A stretch of DNA of 64,000 nucleotides, from positions 1 to 64,000 of the forward strand of contig JAYVUK010000045.1 of assembly GCA_043787975.1 (NCBI GenBank), in the 5' to 3' direction. Positions 25,049 through 33,413 of this stretch are shown here, in pieces. Under the pieces are notes generated by a model, which was given only the letters and a program-made list of their open reading frames with translations, did no database searches and was not told the origin of the DNA. Numbering within the stretch: the stretch's first letter is position 1; each line of letters starts with the position of its first letter. Position numbers and translations under genes: made by a program. Source of the stretch: JAPLDA01 sp043787975. Lineage in GTDB: Bacteria > Bacteroidota > Bacteroidia > AKYH767-A > 2013-40CM-41-45.

Positions 25049-26032
25049 ATGACATTTCTCGATTTTGAAAAACCAATTGAAGAATTAATTGATCAGATTG
25101 AAAAGCAGAAGCAAATTGGTGAAAAGAGTAAAATTGATGTCAGTAAAACAGTTGCTGACCTTGAAAGGAAACTCGAAGAAACACGAAAGAGAATTTATGG
25201 AAACCTAACCGCCTGGCAACGTGTTCAATTGTCTCGTCACCAGGATCGTCCGTATTCCCTGAGTTACATCAATGCGATGACCGAGAATAATTTCATCGAA
25301 CTTTTCGGTGATCGCACGGTTAAGGATGACAAAGCAATCATCGGAGGTTTCGGAAGCATTGACGGACAAACCATCATGTTCATCGCTCAGCAAAAAGGAA
25401 ACACAACCAAGCAACGTCAGTATCGTAATTTTGGAATGGCAAATCCTGAAGGTTACCGGAAAGCTTTGCGATTGATGAAGCTGGCTGAGAAGTTTAATAT
25501 ACCCGTTGTTACACTCATCGATACCCCCGGCGCATATCCGGGACTGGAAGCAGAAGAACGGGGACAAGGGGAAGCGATTGCGCGGAATCTTTTTGAGATG
25601 GCGAAACTGCGCGTTCCCATTATCTGTATCATCATTGGTGAAGGAGCTTCAGGTGGAGCGTTGGGAATTGGTATTGGTGACCGCGTACTGATGCTTGAAA
25701 ATACGTGGTACTCGGTGATTTCTCCTGAATCCTGTTCATCTATTTTATGGCGAAGTTGGGATTACAAAGAGAAAGCTGCTGAAGTATTAAAACTAACAGC
25801 AGAAGACATGCTGAAACAAAACCTAATTGACGGTATCGTTCGTGAACCTGTCGGTGGCGCTCATACTTTTCCTGAACAGATGTACGATATCGTAAAGGGT
25901 GAAATAAAAAATCATCTTGCTGTGTTGTTGCCTGAAGAAAAATCTTTACTTGTGAAAAAAAGAATTGATAAATTTTGCAAAATGGGAGTGGTGGTGGAAA
26001 GTGAAATCAAAAATCAGAAAGTTGAGATATGA
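25049..26032 (+). CDS. accA: Acetyl-CoA carboxylase carboxyltransferase subunit alpha
   Basis: Alpha subunit of the carboxyltransferase that makes malonyl-CoA for fatty-acid synthesis. The 327-aa length and the blocks FIELFGDRTVKDDKAI, TLIDTPGAYPGLEAEERGQ, IGEGASGGALGIG and SVISPESCSSILW define the family. The last few codons (IKNQKVEI) are written in a repeat-like sequence also found at the 3' end of the next gene. accB, accC and accD are not in the window. Confidence 0.96.
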   Translation: MTFLDFEKPIEELIDQIEKQKQIGEKSKIDVSKTVADLERKLEETRKRIYGNLTAWQRVQLSRHQDRPYSLSYINAMTENNFIELFGDRTVKDDKAIIGGFGSIDGQTIMFIAQQKGNTTKQRQYRNFGMANPEGYRKALRLMKLAEKFNIPVVTLIDTPGAYPGLEAEERGQGEAIARNLFEMAKLRVPIICIIIGEGASGGALGIGIGDRVLMLENTWYSVISPESCSSILWRSWDYKEKAAEVLKLTAEDMLKQNLIDGIVREPVGGAHTFPEQMYDIVKGEIKNHLAVLLPEEKSLLVKKRIDKFCKMGVVVESEIKNQKVEI

Positions 26033-26042
26033 AGAGAAAGAG

Positions 26043-26076
26043 AAATCAGAAAAATGAAATCGGAAAGATGAAAATG
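26043..26076. repeat. Left direct repeat flanking the four-helix-bundle gene
   Basis: A 34-base AAATCAGAAAAATGAAATC-type sequence that is repeated with two mismatches at 26496-26529. Confidence 0.75.
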
Positions 26077-26136
26077 CTGTAGATCAGAGGTAGTCATTTT
26101 TATATTTTTTAGTTGAACTATTTTAAAATTTTAATT

Positions 26137-26496
26137 ATGAGTTATGATCAAAGAGGTTTACAGGAAAGAACCAAGAAGTTTTCGCTGCGAATAATAAATT
26201 TGTTTAAATCGTTGCCAAATGGTAAAGCAGATCAAACGTTGGGACTTCAACTGTTGAGAAGTGGAACGAGTGTGGGAGCAAACACAAGAGCAGCATTCCG
26301 GGCGAGAAGCGTTAAAGAATTCCGGGCAAAAACAGGAATCGTAATTGAGGAAGCTGATGAAAGCTTGTTTTGGTTGCAATTGTTTGTTGAATCAGGAACC
26401 TTGAATGAAGCTAAATTAAAACCCTTAATGCGGGAAGCTGAGGAGTTAGTTTCTATATTTGTGTCCATCAATAAAAATCAGAAAGCAGAGAAATAA
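26137..26496 (+). CDS. Four-helix-bundle protein (23S rRNA intervening-sequence protein family)
   Basis: A 119-aa all-helical protein. The blocks TLGLQLLRSGTSVGANTRAAFRARS (in part), FRAKTGIVIEEADESLFWLQL and LMREAEELVSIF are the hallmark of the family first found in 23S rRNA intervening sequences. Members form small pentameric or similar assemblies of unknown role. Here it is not in an rRNA gene but between accA and a deaminase gene, bounded by near-identical 34-bp direct repeats. ATG 26137 is preferred to an in-frame TTG at 26113, since family members begin near this point. Confidence 0.88.
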   Translation: MSYDQRGLQERTKKFSLRIINLFKSLPNGKADQTLGLQLLRSGTSVGANTRAAFRARSVKEFRAKTGIVIEEADESLFWLQLFVESGTLNEAKLKPLMREAEELVSIFVSINKNQKAEK

Positions 26497-26586
26497 AATC
26501 AGAAAAATGAAATCAGAAATATGAAAATGGAGTCAATTTCCAGTATTGCCACTTTTCATCCTTCATCTTTCTGATTTCATATTTTG
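26496..26586. repeat. Right direct repeat plus inverted arm, AAATCAGAAAGATG family copy B
   Basis: Positions 26496-26529 match 26043-26076. A complementary arm, CATCTTTCTGATTTCATATT (26563-26582), follows and ends in a TATTTTG word that may serve as the -7 box of the deaminase gene. Confidence 0.7.
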
Positions 26587-26601
26587 TATCTTAGAGTTAT
26601 A

Positions 26602-27081
26602 ATGAGTTATTCCGATAAACAAGCTTTCATGCGGGAGGCAATCAAACTCTCCTTCGAAACCATGCGCAGCAACACAGGCGGACCGTTTGGTTGTGTGGTG
26701 GTGAAAGAAGGAAAAATAATCGCTCGTGGATTTAATAAAGTTGTTTCCACCAACGACCCGACTGCTCATGCGGAAGTGGTTGCCATCCGCGAAGCATGCA
26801 AAACATTAAATGATTTTCAGTTAAAAGGATGCGAAATTTATACAAGCTGCGAGCCTTGTCCGATGTGTCTTTCAGCTATTTACTGGGCGCGGCCTGACAA
26901 AGTTTATTTTGGTAACACAAAAGAAGATGCAGCCAAAATTAATTTTGATGATGCATTTATTTACAAAGAAATTGAATGCCAATTAAGCGATCGTAAAATT
27001 CCCGTTGAACAACTTTTACACGAAGAAGCCATTGAAGCTTTTGATGAGTGGGAAAAGAAGACTGATAAGGTTTTGTATTGA
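26602..27081 (+). CDS. guaD: Nucleoside deaminase, guanine-deaminase type
   Basis: Zinc-dependent deaminase of the cytidine-deaminase fold, 159 aa. Zinc ligands are His56 in the HAE motif (proton-shuttling Glu58) and Cys86/Cys89 in SCEPCPMC. The downstream IYWARPDKVYFGNTKEDAA and FDDAFIYKEI, rather than a tRNA-binding C-terminus, point to GuaD-like guanine deaminase (guanine to xanthine) more than TadA. ATG 26602 is used because the in-frame TTG at 26584 lies within a promoter-like repeat arm. The downstream gene starts 8 bases after the stop. Confidence 0.85.
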   Translation: MSYSDKQAFMREAIKLSFETMRSNTGGPFGCVVVKEGKIIARGFNKVVSTNDPTAHAEVVAIREACKTLNDFQLKGCEIYTSCEPCPMCLSAIYWARPDKVYFGNTKEDAAKINFDDAFIYKEIECQLSDRKIPVEQLLHEEAIEAFDEWEKKTDKVLY

Positions 27082-27089
27082 GACACACC

Positions 27090-28613
27090 ATGAAAAGATT
27101 TTTACTGATTTTTTTTCTTTTTTTTTCTTTTTTTAACTCTCGCTCACAGGGAATAGACAATTTGTGGATGATGGGATATGGTGGAGCAATCGATACGCCT
27201 TTTGGTGGAATTAATATGGATTTTATTTCGGGCTCGCCTGTAATTACCCATGTTGCAAATCGCGATATGTGGATGAGCTCTACTTCAGCTACAATATGCG
27301 ATGTAAATGGAAATACACTTTTTTATACAAATGGAGAATACATAGCAGACGCTACTAATGATACAATGATGAACGGTTCCGGAATAAGTCCAAGCACTTA
27401 TAGTCCAGTTTCCGGGTATGGATTGTTTTTGACACAAGCAGTCTTAATTATTCCTATTCCATCGGATACAAGCAAATATTATTTGCTTCATATGAATGTT
27501 GATGGTTTCCCTTTACAATCTTATCATATTTACTTTTCAGTAATTGATATGTCTATGAATGGTAATTTGGGTGCTGTTGTATCAAAAAATAATGTGTTAT
27601 TAAATGATACATTAATTCCTGCGCGCCTAACTTCGACAAGACATGGAAATGGACGAGATTGGTGGCTGGTTTTCCATCAAACTACTTCAGATCTCTATTA
27701 CATTTACCTTATTGATCCTTCTGGGATTCACTTACATTCAATGCAACATATTGGCACTGTCTATTCATATGGGAATGCGAGTGGATACAATGTTGGCCAA
27801 GCATGTTTTTCTCCCGATGGAAGTAGATTTGCAATGTATAACCCACCGAACGGAGGACAGTTAAAGGATTTGGATATATTTGATTTTGATCGGTGTTCAG
27901 GACAATTTAGTAATCCGGTTCATGTTTCTATTAATGACCCTGGTCCGGAAGGTGCAGGAGGTGGGGTAGCTTTTTCGCCAAGTTCAAAGGTGTTATATGT
28001 ATCATCTTGTCTTTATGTTTATCAGTTTGATTTGGCTGCAATTGATATTCCTTCTTCTCAAACCATGGTTGCAGCATGGGATGGTTATTATTCTCCAAGC
28101 CCACCATTAGCTACTGTTTTTTTTCTTTCACAACTGGCACCTGACGGTAAAATTTATATTAATTGCGAAAATGGCACTTTGGATATTCATGTGATTAATA
28201 ATCCTGATTCACTTGGCTTAGCCTGTGATGTATGTCAGCACTGTGTTCATTTACCTGCATATAATGGTTTCACGATGCCTAACCTACCTAATTATCATTT
28301 AGGTGCTTTGCCTGGTAGTATCTGTGATTCATCGGAAGTCGGGAATCAGGAAATTGGAGTTCGTATTGAAAAAATTAATGTATTTCCGAATCCTGTAATC
28401 TTAAATGGAGAAATAACTTTTACCTATCCATCAGTTGGCGATAAAACTTTTCTAATTATTAATAATACAGAAGGAAAAGAAGTAGCTCGTTATGAGTTGC
28501 CGCTGTGGAGTAGTGTTCAACATTTAAAATTGCCGAAACTTTCCAGTGGAGTTTATGTGGCGCGGCTTGTTGGGAAAAGTGCTTTAGGTAATGTGAAGTT
28601 TTTGGTAGAGTAG
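27090..28613 (+). CDS. Large secreted T9SS protein, paralogue of the 8.4-kb gene
   Basis: A 507-aa exported protein. The signal peptide is Phe-rich and encoded by long T runs (27110-27135), ending SRSQ. It then follows the same plan as the 8382-9890 product: GIDNLWMMGYGG, NMDFISGSP, LFYTNGEYIA, RHGNGRDWWLVFHQ, FSPDGSRFA, IFDFDRCSGQFSN, VAFSPSSKVLYVS. The C-terminus has VFPNPVI and SSGVYVARLVG but ends KFLVE, a slightly divergent T9SS type A signal. The ATG at 27090 is preferred over a TTG at 27078. Function unknown. Confidence 0.8.
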   Translation: MKRFLLIFFLFFSFFNSRSQGIDNLWMMGYGGAIDTPFGGINMDFISGSPVITHVANRDMWMSSTSATICDVNGNTLFYTNGEYIADATNDTMMNGSGISPSTYSPVSGYGLFLTQAVLIIPIPSDTSKYYLLHMNVDGFPLQSYHIYFSVIDMSMNGNLGAVVSKNNVLLNDTLIPARLTSTRHGNGRDWWLVFHQTTSDLYYIYLIDPSGIHLHSMQHIGTVYSYGNASGYNVGQACFSPDGSRFAMYNPPNGGQLKDLDIFDFDRCSGQFSNPVHVSINDPGPEGAGGGVAFSPSSKVLYVSSCLYVYQFDLAAIDIPSSQTMVAAWDGYYSPSPPLATVFFLSQLAPDGKIYINCENGTLDIHVINNPDSLGLACDVCQHCVHLPAYNGFTMPNLPNYHLGALPGSICDSSEVGNQEIGVRIEKINVFPNPVILNGEITFTYPSVGDKTFLIINNTEGKEVARYELPLWSSVQHLKLPKLSSGVYVARLVGKSALGNVKFLVE

Positions 28614-28626
28614 CCTAAACATGACT

Positions 28627-28690
28627 TGTCATTCCGAACTTGTTTCGGAATCCCTTAACTTTGAGATGCTGAAGCAAGTTCAGCATGACA
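28627..28690. repeat. 64-bp double-hairpin dispersed element
   Basis: Outer arms TGTCAT / ATGACA enclose two stems: TTCCGAA-CTTGT-TTCGGAA and ATGCTGAA-GCAAG-TTCAGCAT. Translated, it gives the well-known spurious peptide HSELVSES...MLKQVQHD seen in many unrelated genomes, so it is a dispersed repeat and not a gene. Confidence 0.75.
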
Positions 28691-28710
28691 CAGGTCTTTT
28701 ACTTCGTATT

Positions 28711-28740
28711 TCATCTCTCAGATTTCTGATTTCATATTTT
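28711..28740. repeat. CTGATTTCATATTT arm, copy D
   Basis: The 15-base word CTGATTTCATATTTT at 28726-28740 repeats the arms at 24991 and 26571; here no complementary left arm is evident. Confidence 0.55.
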
Positions 28741-28743
28741 CTA

Positions 28744-30039
28744 TCACTTGTTATAAAGGATGCGAACGTCCATCACCGAATCTCCACTGACAATGTTGTA
28801 TTCAAAACTTCCTGAGGCAGAATTATAAACGTGGATTTGGTCTCCTGAACAGGCAAATAATTCCTGGTTGAGTTCATCATATTCCAATGAATAAGCATGG
28901 AAACCCGAAACAAAGGGTATCAGGCTGCCCAATGAATAATTGAACGAATAAATTCCATCAGAATGAGAAATAAAGTAATGAGAATTGTCTACCTGAACAA
29001 CATGGCTTAAACTACCGGTTGGTATAACATGTTGCAAACTCGTTCCGTTTCCTGAAATACTATAGGTTTCAATTTTCCCTTGTCCGGTTATTAAATCATT
29101 TCCAAAAAGAAGTAGGCGATCCTGGTCAAGTGTACAGATGTTTTTCAAGTCAATATCAATCGTGCGCTCCAAATTTTCGACTCCAGTAACGAGGTAAAAT
29201 GATGCGATTTTGGTTAGGTCTGTTCCGCTATAATAAATTTCTGAAAAAAAGTATTGATCATTTTTATAGATCACCCCGGGCCTGAAAAAACCTTGTTGCT
29301 GCACGGTATATTTCACTAATCCATTTTTGTCAAATGCTTTAATATTTCCATCGTAATAAGAAACATAGACAAGATCATCGAGAAAAAATAAATTCTGAAA
29401 AGTTGGAATGGAAAAGGAAACAGCCGGTTTCGTCCATGATAATGAATAGTCATCCAGGTTAAAGGCGTTGAATGATCCGGTAATTTTCCCGAGGGTAAAT
29501 AATTCATGATTACGTGAATAGATTGCGGAACCTGAATAATCACCTGTTATGCTGATAACAGGAATTGGATTGTTTGAAGAATCGAGTTTTGAAACGTTAA
29601 ACGAAGAACTGTTTGAAGCCGACATGATATAGATTCCTTTTTTTTCCTTTTGCAATTCATTGAGATAGATAGTAACAAAGGAATTGGTTTCAGAATGTCC
29701 GTCAGTAGCAATCACGGCTATGAAATAATTTCCTGAAGGAAGATTTAAGTTATCAATTATAAATTGAATGTTAAGCGTGTAATTAGCTGCTGAAACAGGA
29801 ATCGTGTAATCACTTCCTACAGAAATATAACTTAAATTCAGCAAACGAACCGTTATGGATGTAATTTCATTGTCATCGCTGATATCCGCAGAAACATGGA
29901 TAGTATCACCAACAATAAAATGCTGACCTGAAACAGGATTGTTGATTTTTACGACAGGATTTATGTCATCATTTTTCTTACAGGCGGAAAAATAAGTGAC
30001 GATCGTTACACAAAAAATAAAAAATTTCACCTTCTTCAT
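28744..30039 (-). CDS. Lipoprotein with Ig-like and beta-propeller domains
   Basis: A 431-aa predicted lipoprotein: the signal peptide ends in a lipobox (YFSAC, Cys about 20) followed by KKNDD. Residues 25-125 form an Ig-like or cadherin-like domain (PVVKINNPVSGQHFIVGDTI ... AVIATDG). The rest holds propeller-type strands (YIMSASNSSSFNVSKLD, ELFTLGKITGSF, LVYVSYYDGNIKAFD, ELFACSGDQIHVYN). There is no T9SS signal, so it stays membrane-anchored. No enzymatic motif was found. It is convergent with the 27.1-kb T9SS gene. Confidence 0.75.
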   Translation of the reverse strand: MKKVKFFIFCVTIVTYFSACKKNDDINPVVKINNPVSGQHFIVGDTIHVSADISDDNEITSITVRLLNLSYISVGSDYTIPVSAANYTLNIQFIIDNLNLPSGNYFIAVIATDGHSETNSFVTIYLNELQKEKKGIYIMSASNSSSFNVSKLDSSNNPIPVISITGDYSGSAIYSRNHELFTLGKITGSFNAFNLDDYSLSWTKPAVSFSIPTFQNLFFLDDLVYVSYYDGNIKAFDKNGLVKYTVQQQGFFRPGVIYKNDQYFFSEIYYSGTDLTKIASFYLVTGVENLERTIDIDLKNICTLDQDRLLLFGNDLITGQGKIETYSISGNGTSLQHVIPTGSLSHVVQVDNSHYFISHSDGIYSFNYSLGSLIPFVSGFHAYSLEYDELNQELFACSGDQIHVYNSASGSFEYNIVSGDSVMDVRILYNK

Positions 30040-30279
30040 GATAATAAATTTTTAGTAGTTGATCAATGATTTTTCTTTGGAAAAAAAATTAATGCATTGT
30101 AAATCATCCTTATTTTTTTTTGTCCAACAAATTTAAATTTAGTTTTCAACAACACATTATAAGGAAAAATATTTATTTAGTTTCGTCTCCCTTTTCAGAA
30201 AAAATTATCAACCGCGTGTCTGTTGAAATTTTCTTCGCTGCGTGAAAAATTTGTTCAATTCAATTGTTATATTTAGATC

Positions 30280-31842
30280 ATGGTCGAACCGGGAGAGAAA
30301 ATTAATACGGGAGAAGCAGCTTCTGCAAGGAGAAAGATAACAGGTAAACCTACATACCAGTCTCAGCTTGTCAACACATTTGGAAAACTTCCGCCACAGG
30401 CAGTTGACTTGGAAGAAGCTGTGCTCGGAGCGCTGATGCTTGAAAAAGATGCTTTGACTTCAGTTATCGACATACTCCATCCAGATTCTTTTTACAAAGA
30501 TTCTCACCGGATGATTTTTCATGCAATCAGAAGATTGTTTGAGAAATCAGAACCAATCGATATTCTCACGGTTACGAACGAACTGAAACAAAGCGGTGAG
30601 TTGGATATTGTCGGTGGTCCGTTTGCCATTACACAGCTCACCAGCCGTGTTGCATCAGCTGCGAATATTGAATATCATTCGCGCATCATTCTTCAAAAGC
30701 ACATTCAGCGTGAATTAATCCGCATCTCTTCTGAAACCATTAAAGACGCTTACGAAGACACATCTGATATTTTCTTTCTCCTTGATCGTGCAGAAAAAAA
30801 CCTTTTTGATGTAGCCCAGGGAAACATTCGCAGGAATTACCAAGAGATGAGCTCGATGGTAAGCGAAGCGTACAAACAGATCGAAGCTGCATTGAAACAT
30901 GGAACCGGAATTTCCGGTGTTGAATCCGGTTTCAGTGATTTGGATCGCATCACATCAGGCTGGCAGAAATCAGATTTAGTAGTCATCGCTGCAAGACCCG
31001 GAATGGGAAAAACTGCATTCGTGCTTTCATTGGCAAGAAATGCAGCTATCTCTTTCAAGAAACCGATTGCTTTCTTTTCACTTGAAATGTCATCGGTACA
31101 GTTGGTTCAACGGATGATTGCTTCCGAAACAGGAATTCCTGCCGAGAAGTTAAAGAAAGGTCAATTAAATCCGGTGGAATGGCAGCAACTTGTTACCATG
31201 ACCGGAAAGCTTTCTGAAGCTCCTATTTATATTGATGATACTCCTGCCTTGTCAATCTTTGATTTACGTTCTAAATGCAGACGGTTAAAAGTTCAGCACG
31301 ATATCCAACTGATTATTGTTGACTACTTACAACTGATGCGTTCCGATGTGGATTCAAAGTCAGGGAACCGCGAACAGGAAATTAGTTCGATCTCACGTTC
31401 ACTGAAAGCGATTGCAAAAGAATTGAATGTTCCGATCCTGGCGCTGTCACAGTTGAGTCGTGCCGTGGAATCTCGCGGTGGTATCAAGCGTCCGCAATTA
31501 TCTGATCTTCGGGAATCAGGAGCGATTGAGCAGGATGCCGACATGGTTCTTTTTATTTATCGTCCTGAATATTACAAGATCGAATACGATGAGGATAACC
31601 ATCCTACAAAAGGGGTTGCAGAAATTATTATCGCCAAACACCGGAACGGAGCTCTTGAAACGGTTAAGCTGAAATTCATTGATCGTCTTGCTAAGTTTAC
31701 TGACATGGATTACAGTGAGCATCCGGCCGGAGATGAATCCAAGTCAAGTCATATTTCCGGTTCCATCGTTGATTACCAATCCAATCGAATCATTGTCGGT
31801 TCAAGAATGAACGACATGAATGAGGATGAAGCTCCTTTTTAA
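30280..31842 (+). CDS. dnaB: Replicative DNA helicase
   Basis: Hexameric 5'-3' helicase of the replication fork. The N-terminal domain (PPQAVDLEEAVLGALM) binds primase, and the C-terminal RecA-like domain has Walker A ARPGMGKTAF near residues 238-247 and Walker B IIVDYLQLM near 345-353. LSQLSRAVE and GAIEQDADMV, including the arginine-finger region, follow. The length of 520 aa includes a 30-residue N-terminal extension and a short acidic tail. No intein is present. The 240-bp upstream interval is AT-rich without a clear -7 match. Confidence 0.96.
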   Translation: MVEPGEKINTGEAASARRKITGKPTYQSQLVNTFGKLPPQAVDLEEAVLGALMLEKDALTSVIDILHPDSFYKDSHRMIFHAIRRLFEKSEPIDILTVTNELKQSGELDIVGGPFAITQLTSRVASAANIEYHSRIILQKHIQRELIRISSETIKDAYEDTSDIFFLLDRAEKNLFDVAQGNIRRNYQEMSSMVSEAYKQIEAALKHGTGISGVESGFSDLDRITSGWQKSDLVVIAARPGMGKTAFVLSLARNAAISFKKPIAFFSLEMSSVQLVQRMIASETGIPAEKLKKGQLNPVEWQQLVTMTGKLSEAPIYIDDTPALSIFDLRSKCRRLKVQHDIQLIIVDYLQLMRSDVDSKSGNREQEISSISRSLKAIAKELNVPILALSQLSRAVESRGGIKRPQLSDLRESGAIEQDADMVLFIYRPEYYKIEYDEDNHPTKGVAEIIIAKHRNGALETVKLKFIDRLAKFTDMDYSEHPAGDESKSSHISGSIVDYQSNRIIVGSRMNDMNEDEAPF

Positions 31843-31961
31843 TGGAATAGCCTTATGTCAAACATTCTTCATTAAGCTGCGTTTACTTTAGCACGTATTA
31901 GTTATTAGTATTTAGTTAGTTCGGAGACAATTCAGTCACGCGCTGTTTCAACGGACGAAAT

Positions 31962-32013
31962 ACTCACTACTCACTACTCACTACTCACTATTCACTATTC
32001 GTTATTCACTACC
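31962..32013. repeat. Seven-base tandem array (ACTACTC / ACTATTC)
   Basis: About seven heptamers in register: three ACTACTC, two ACTATTC, one GTTATTC, then ACTACC. The array lies 20 bases before the -7 box of the next gene. Confidence 0.75.
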
Positions 32014-32032
32014 AAATACATTCCTTCTTTCT

Positions 32033-32040
32033 TATCTTTG
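32033..32040 (+). promoter_or_regulatory. -7 box of the secreted 32-kb gene
   Basis: TATCTTTG ends four bases before ATG 32045, implying a near-leaderless mRNA or use of ATG 32051. Confidence 0.55.
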
Positions 32041-32044
32041 TAAA

Positions 32045-33322
32045 ATGCAAATGAAGAAAGTAGTTCTGTTGCTTGCTTTAGTAATCGCCGGTTTCCGGGC
32101 ACGTTCTGCGTACATTCTTATTCCGATGGATGACACTCAAAAGAATCATCTGAAGGCTTACGGAATCGCGTATTATGGGTTGCAGAAAGAAATAGAAGTG
32201 TACTGGTTGCTCAACTACAAGGGTGGAAGTTTTTTAATTGCTGATTACCCTTTGTTTGAAAAAGAATGTTCGATTCGCGGCGTATCATTCCAGATCATTG
32301 CCGATGTTCAGAAACAAGCCATCCTGGCTGAGATCGCAAACCCGGAAGTGAACATGGATGCTGTTAAATTGGAGAAAGCTCCAAAGGTTGCTGTCTATTC
32401 ACCTAAAAATAAATTGCCGAAATTACCCTGGGATGATGCCGTTATCCTTGCTTTAAATTATGCTGAGATTCCTTATGACATCATTTACGATGAAGAAATT
32501 TTATCCGGCATTTTACCAAAGTATGACTGGCTTCATTTACATCACGAAGATTTCACAGGGCAATACGGGCACTTTTGGGCTGCTTATCGGAATGTAGCTT
32601 GGTATCAGGAAAATGTGAGGCTCCAGGAAGAGATGGCGCATCAGCTTGGGTTCAAAAAAGTTTCACAGATGAAACTTGCAGTTGCTCTCAAGATTCGCGA
32701 CTTCACAGTTGGAGGAGGTTTCCTGTTCGCGATGTGTTCTGCTACTGACAGCTACGACTGTGCTCTTGCTTCTGAAGGAGTCGACATTTGTGAATCCATG
32801 TTTGACGGAGATGGCGCTGATGCGAATATGAATTCGAAGCTGGACTATGCAAAGGATTTTGCTTTCAAGGGCTATAACCTGAATACCAATCCGGGTGAAT
32901 ACAGGTTATCTGAAATTGATAATGGTCCTGCCGTTCGTGGTACGCCGAATCGGGCTGAAGATTTCTTTACACTCTTTGAGTTTTCAGCGAAGTGGGATCC
33001 GGTGCCGACCATGCTTTGCCAGGATCATGAACAAGTGATCAAAGGTTTCATGGGACAAACCACAGCTTTCAGAAAAAAATTCATTAAGAGTGAAGTCCTC
33101 ATCATGGGTGAGAACAAAGCCAAAGATGAAGCTCGTTACATTCACGGTGAATTTGGAAAAGGAACCTGGACTTTTTATTCCGGACACGATCCTGAAGATT
33201 ACCAACACCAGGTTGGTGATCCTCCGACTGATCTTGCTTTGCATCCGAACTCCCCGGGTTACCGGCTTATCCTGAACAATATTTTATTTCCTGCAGCAAA
33301 GAAGAAAAAACAGAAGACGTGA
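32045..33322 (+). CDS. Exported Bacteroidota protein of the group often labelled asparagine synthetase B
   Basis: A 425-aa protein with signal peptide (second Met at 32051 gives MKKVVLLLALVIAGF ... RSAY). Conserved-looking blocks are YGIAYYGLQKEIEVYWLLNYKGGSF, PKVAVYSPKNKLPKLPWDDAV and YDWLHLHHEDFTGQYG. The Cys-containing GGGFLFAMCSATD and YSGHDPEDYQHQVGDPP follow (longer ones cited in part). From memory, relatives are labelled asparagine synthetase B, but there is no N-terminal Cys2 nucleophile and no PP-loop SGGxDSS. The GGFLFAMC and SGHDPEDY motifs instead suggest a class-I glutamine-amidotransferase/ThuA-like fold. True function unknown. Confidence 0.72.
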   Translation: MQMKKVVLLLALVIAGFRARSAYILIPMDDTQKNHLKAYGIAYYGLQKEIEVYWLLNYKGGSFLIADYPLFEKECSIRGVSFQIIADVQKQAILAEIANPEVNMDAVKLEKAPKVAVYSPKNKLPKLPWDDAVILALNYAEIPYDIIYDEEILSGILPKYDWLHLHHEDFTGQYGHFWAAYRNVAWYQENVRLQEEMAHQLGFKKVSQMKLAVALKIRDFTVGGGFLFAMCSATDSYDCALASEGVDICESMFDGDGADANMNSKLDYAKDFAFKGYNLNTNPGEYRLSEIDNGPAVRGTPNRAEDFFTLFEFSAKWDPVPTMLCQDHEQVIKGFMGQTTAFRKKFIKSEVLIMGENKAKDEARYIHGEFGKGTWTFYSGHDPEDYQHQVGDPPTDLALHPNSPGYRLILNNILFPAAKKKKQKT

Positions 33323-33413
33323 GGATGGGTGTTAAGTTAGAAGGTTGTTGAGTTATTTAGTTATTGAATGCCGCCTTATGAACTTAACAACACAACAACT
33401 CAATCACTCCCTT

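Noticed and set aside
26137..26496. Intervening sequence within a 23S rRNA gene
   Set aside because: The protein family fits, but the flanking DNA is accA and guaD, with no rRNA sequence.
26602..27081. TadA (tRNA adenosine deaminase) assignment
   Set aside because: The motifs after the zinc site (IYWARPDKVYFGNTKEDAA, FDDAFIYKEI) fit guanine deaminase better.
28621..28815. 64-codon ORF beginning MTCHSELVSES
   Set aside because: It is the translation of the 64-base dispersed repeat plus an adjacent repeat arm, a known kind of spurious ORF, with no independent coding signs.
31962..32013. CRISPR-like array
   Set aside because: Units are seven bases with no spacers, so it is a simple tandem repeat.
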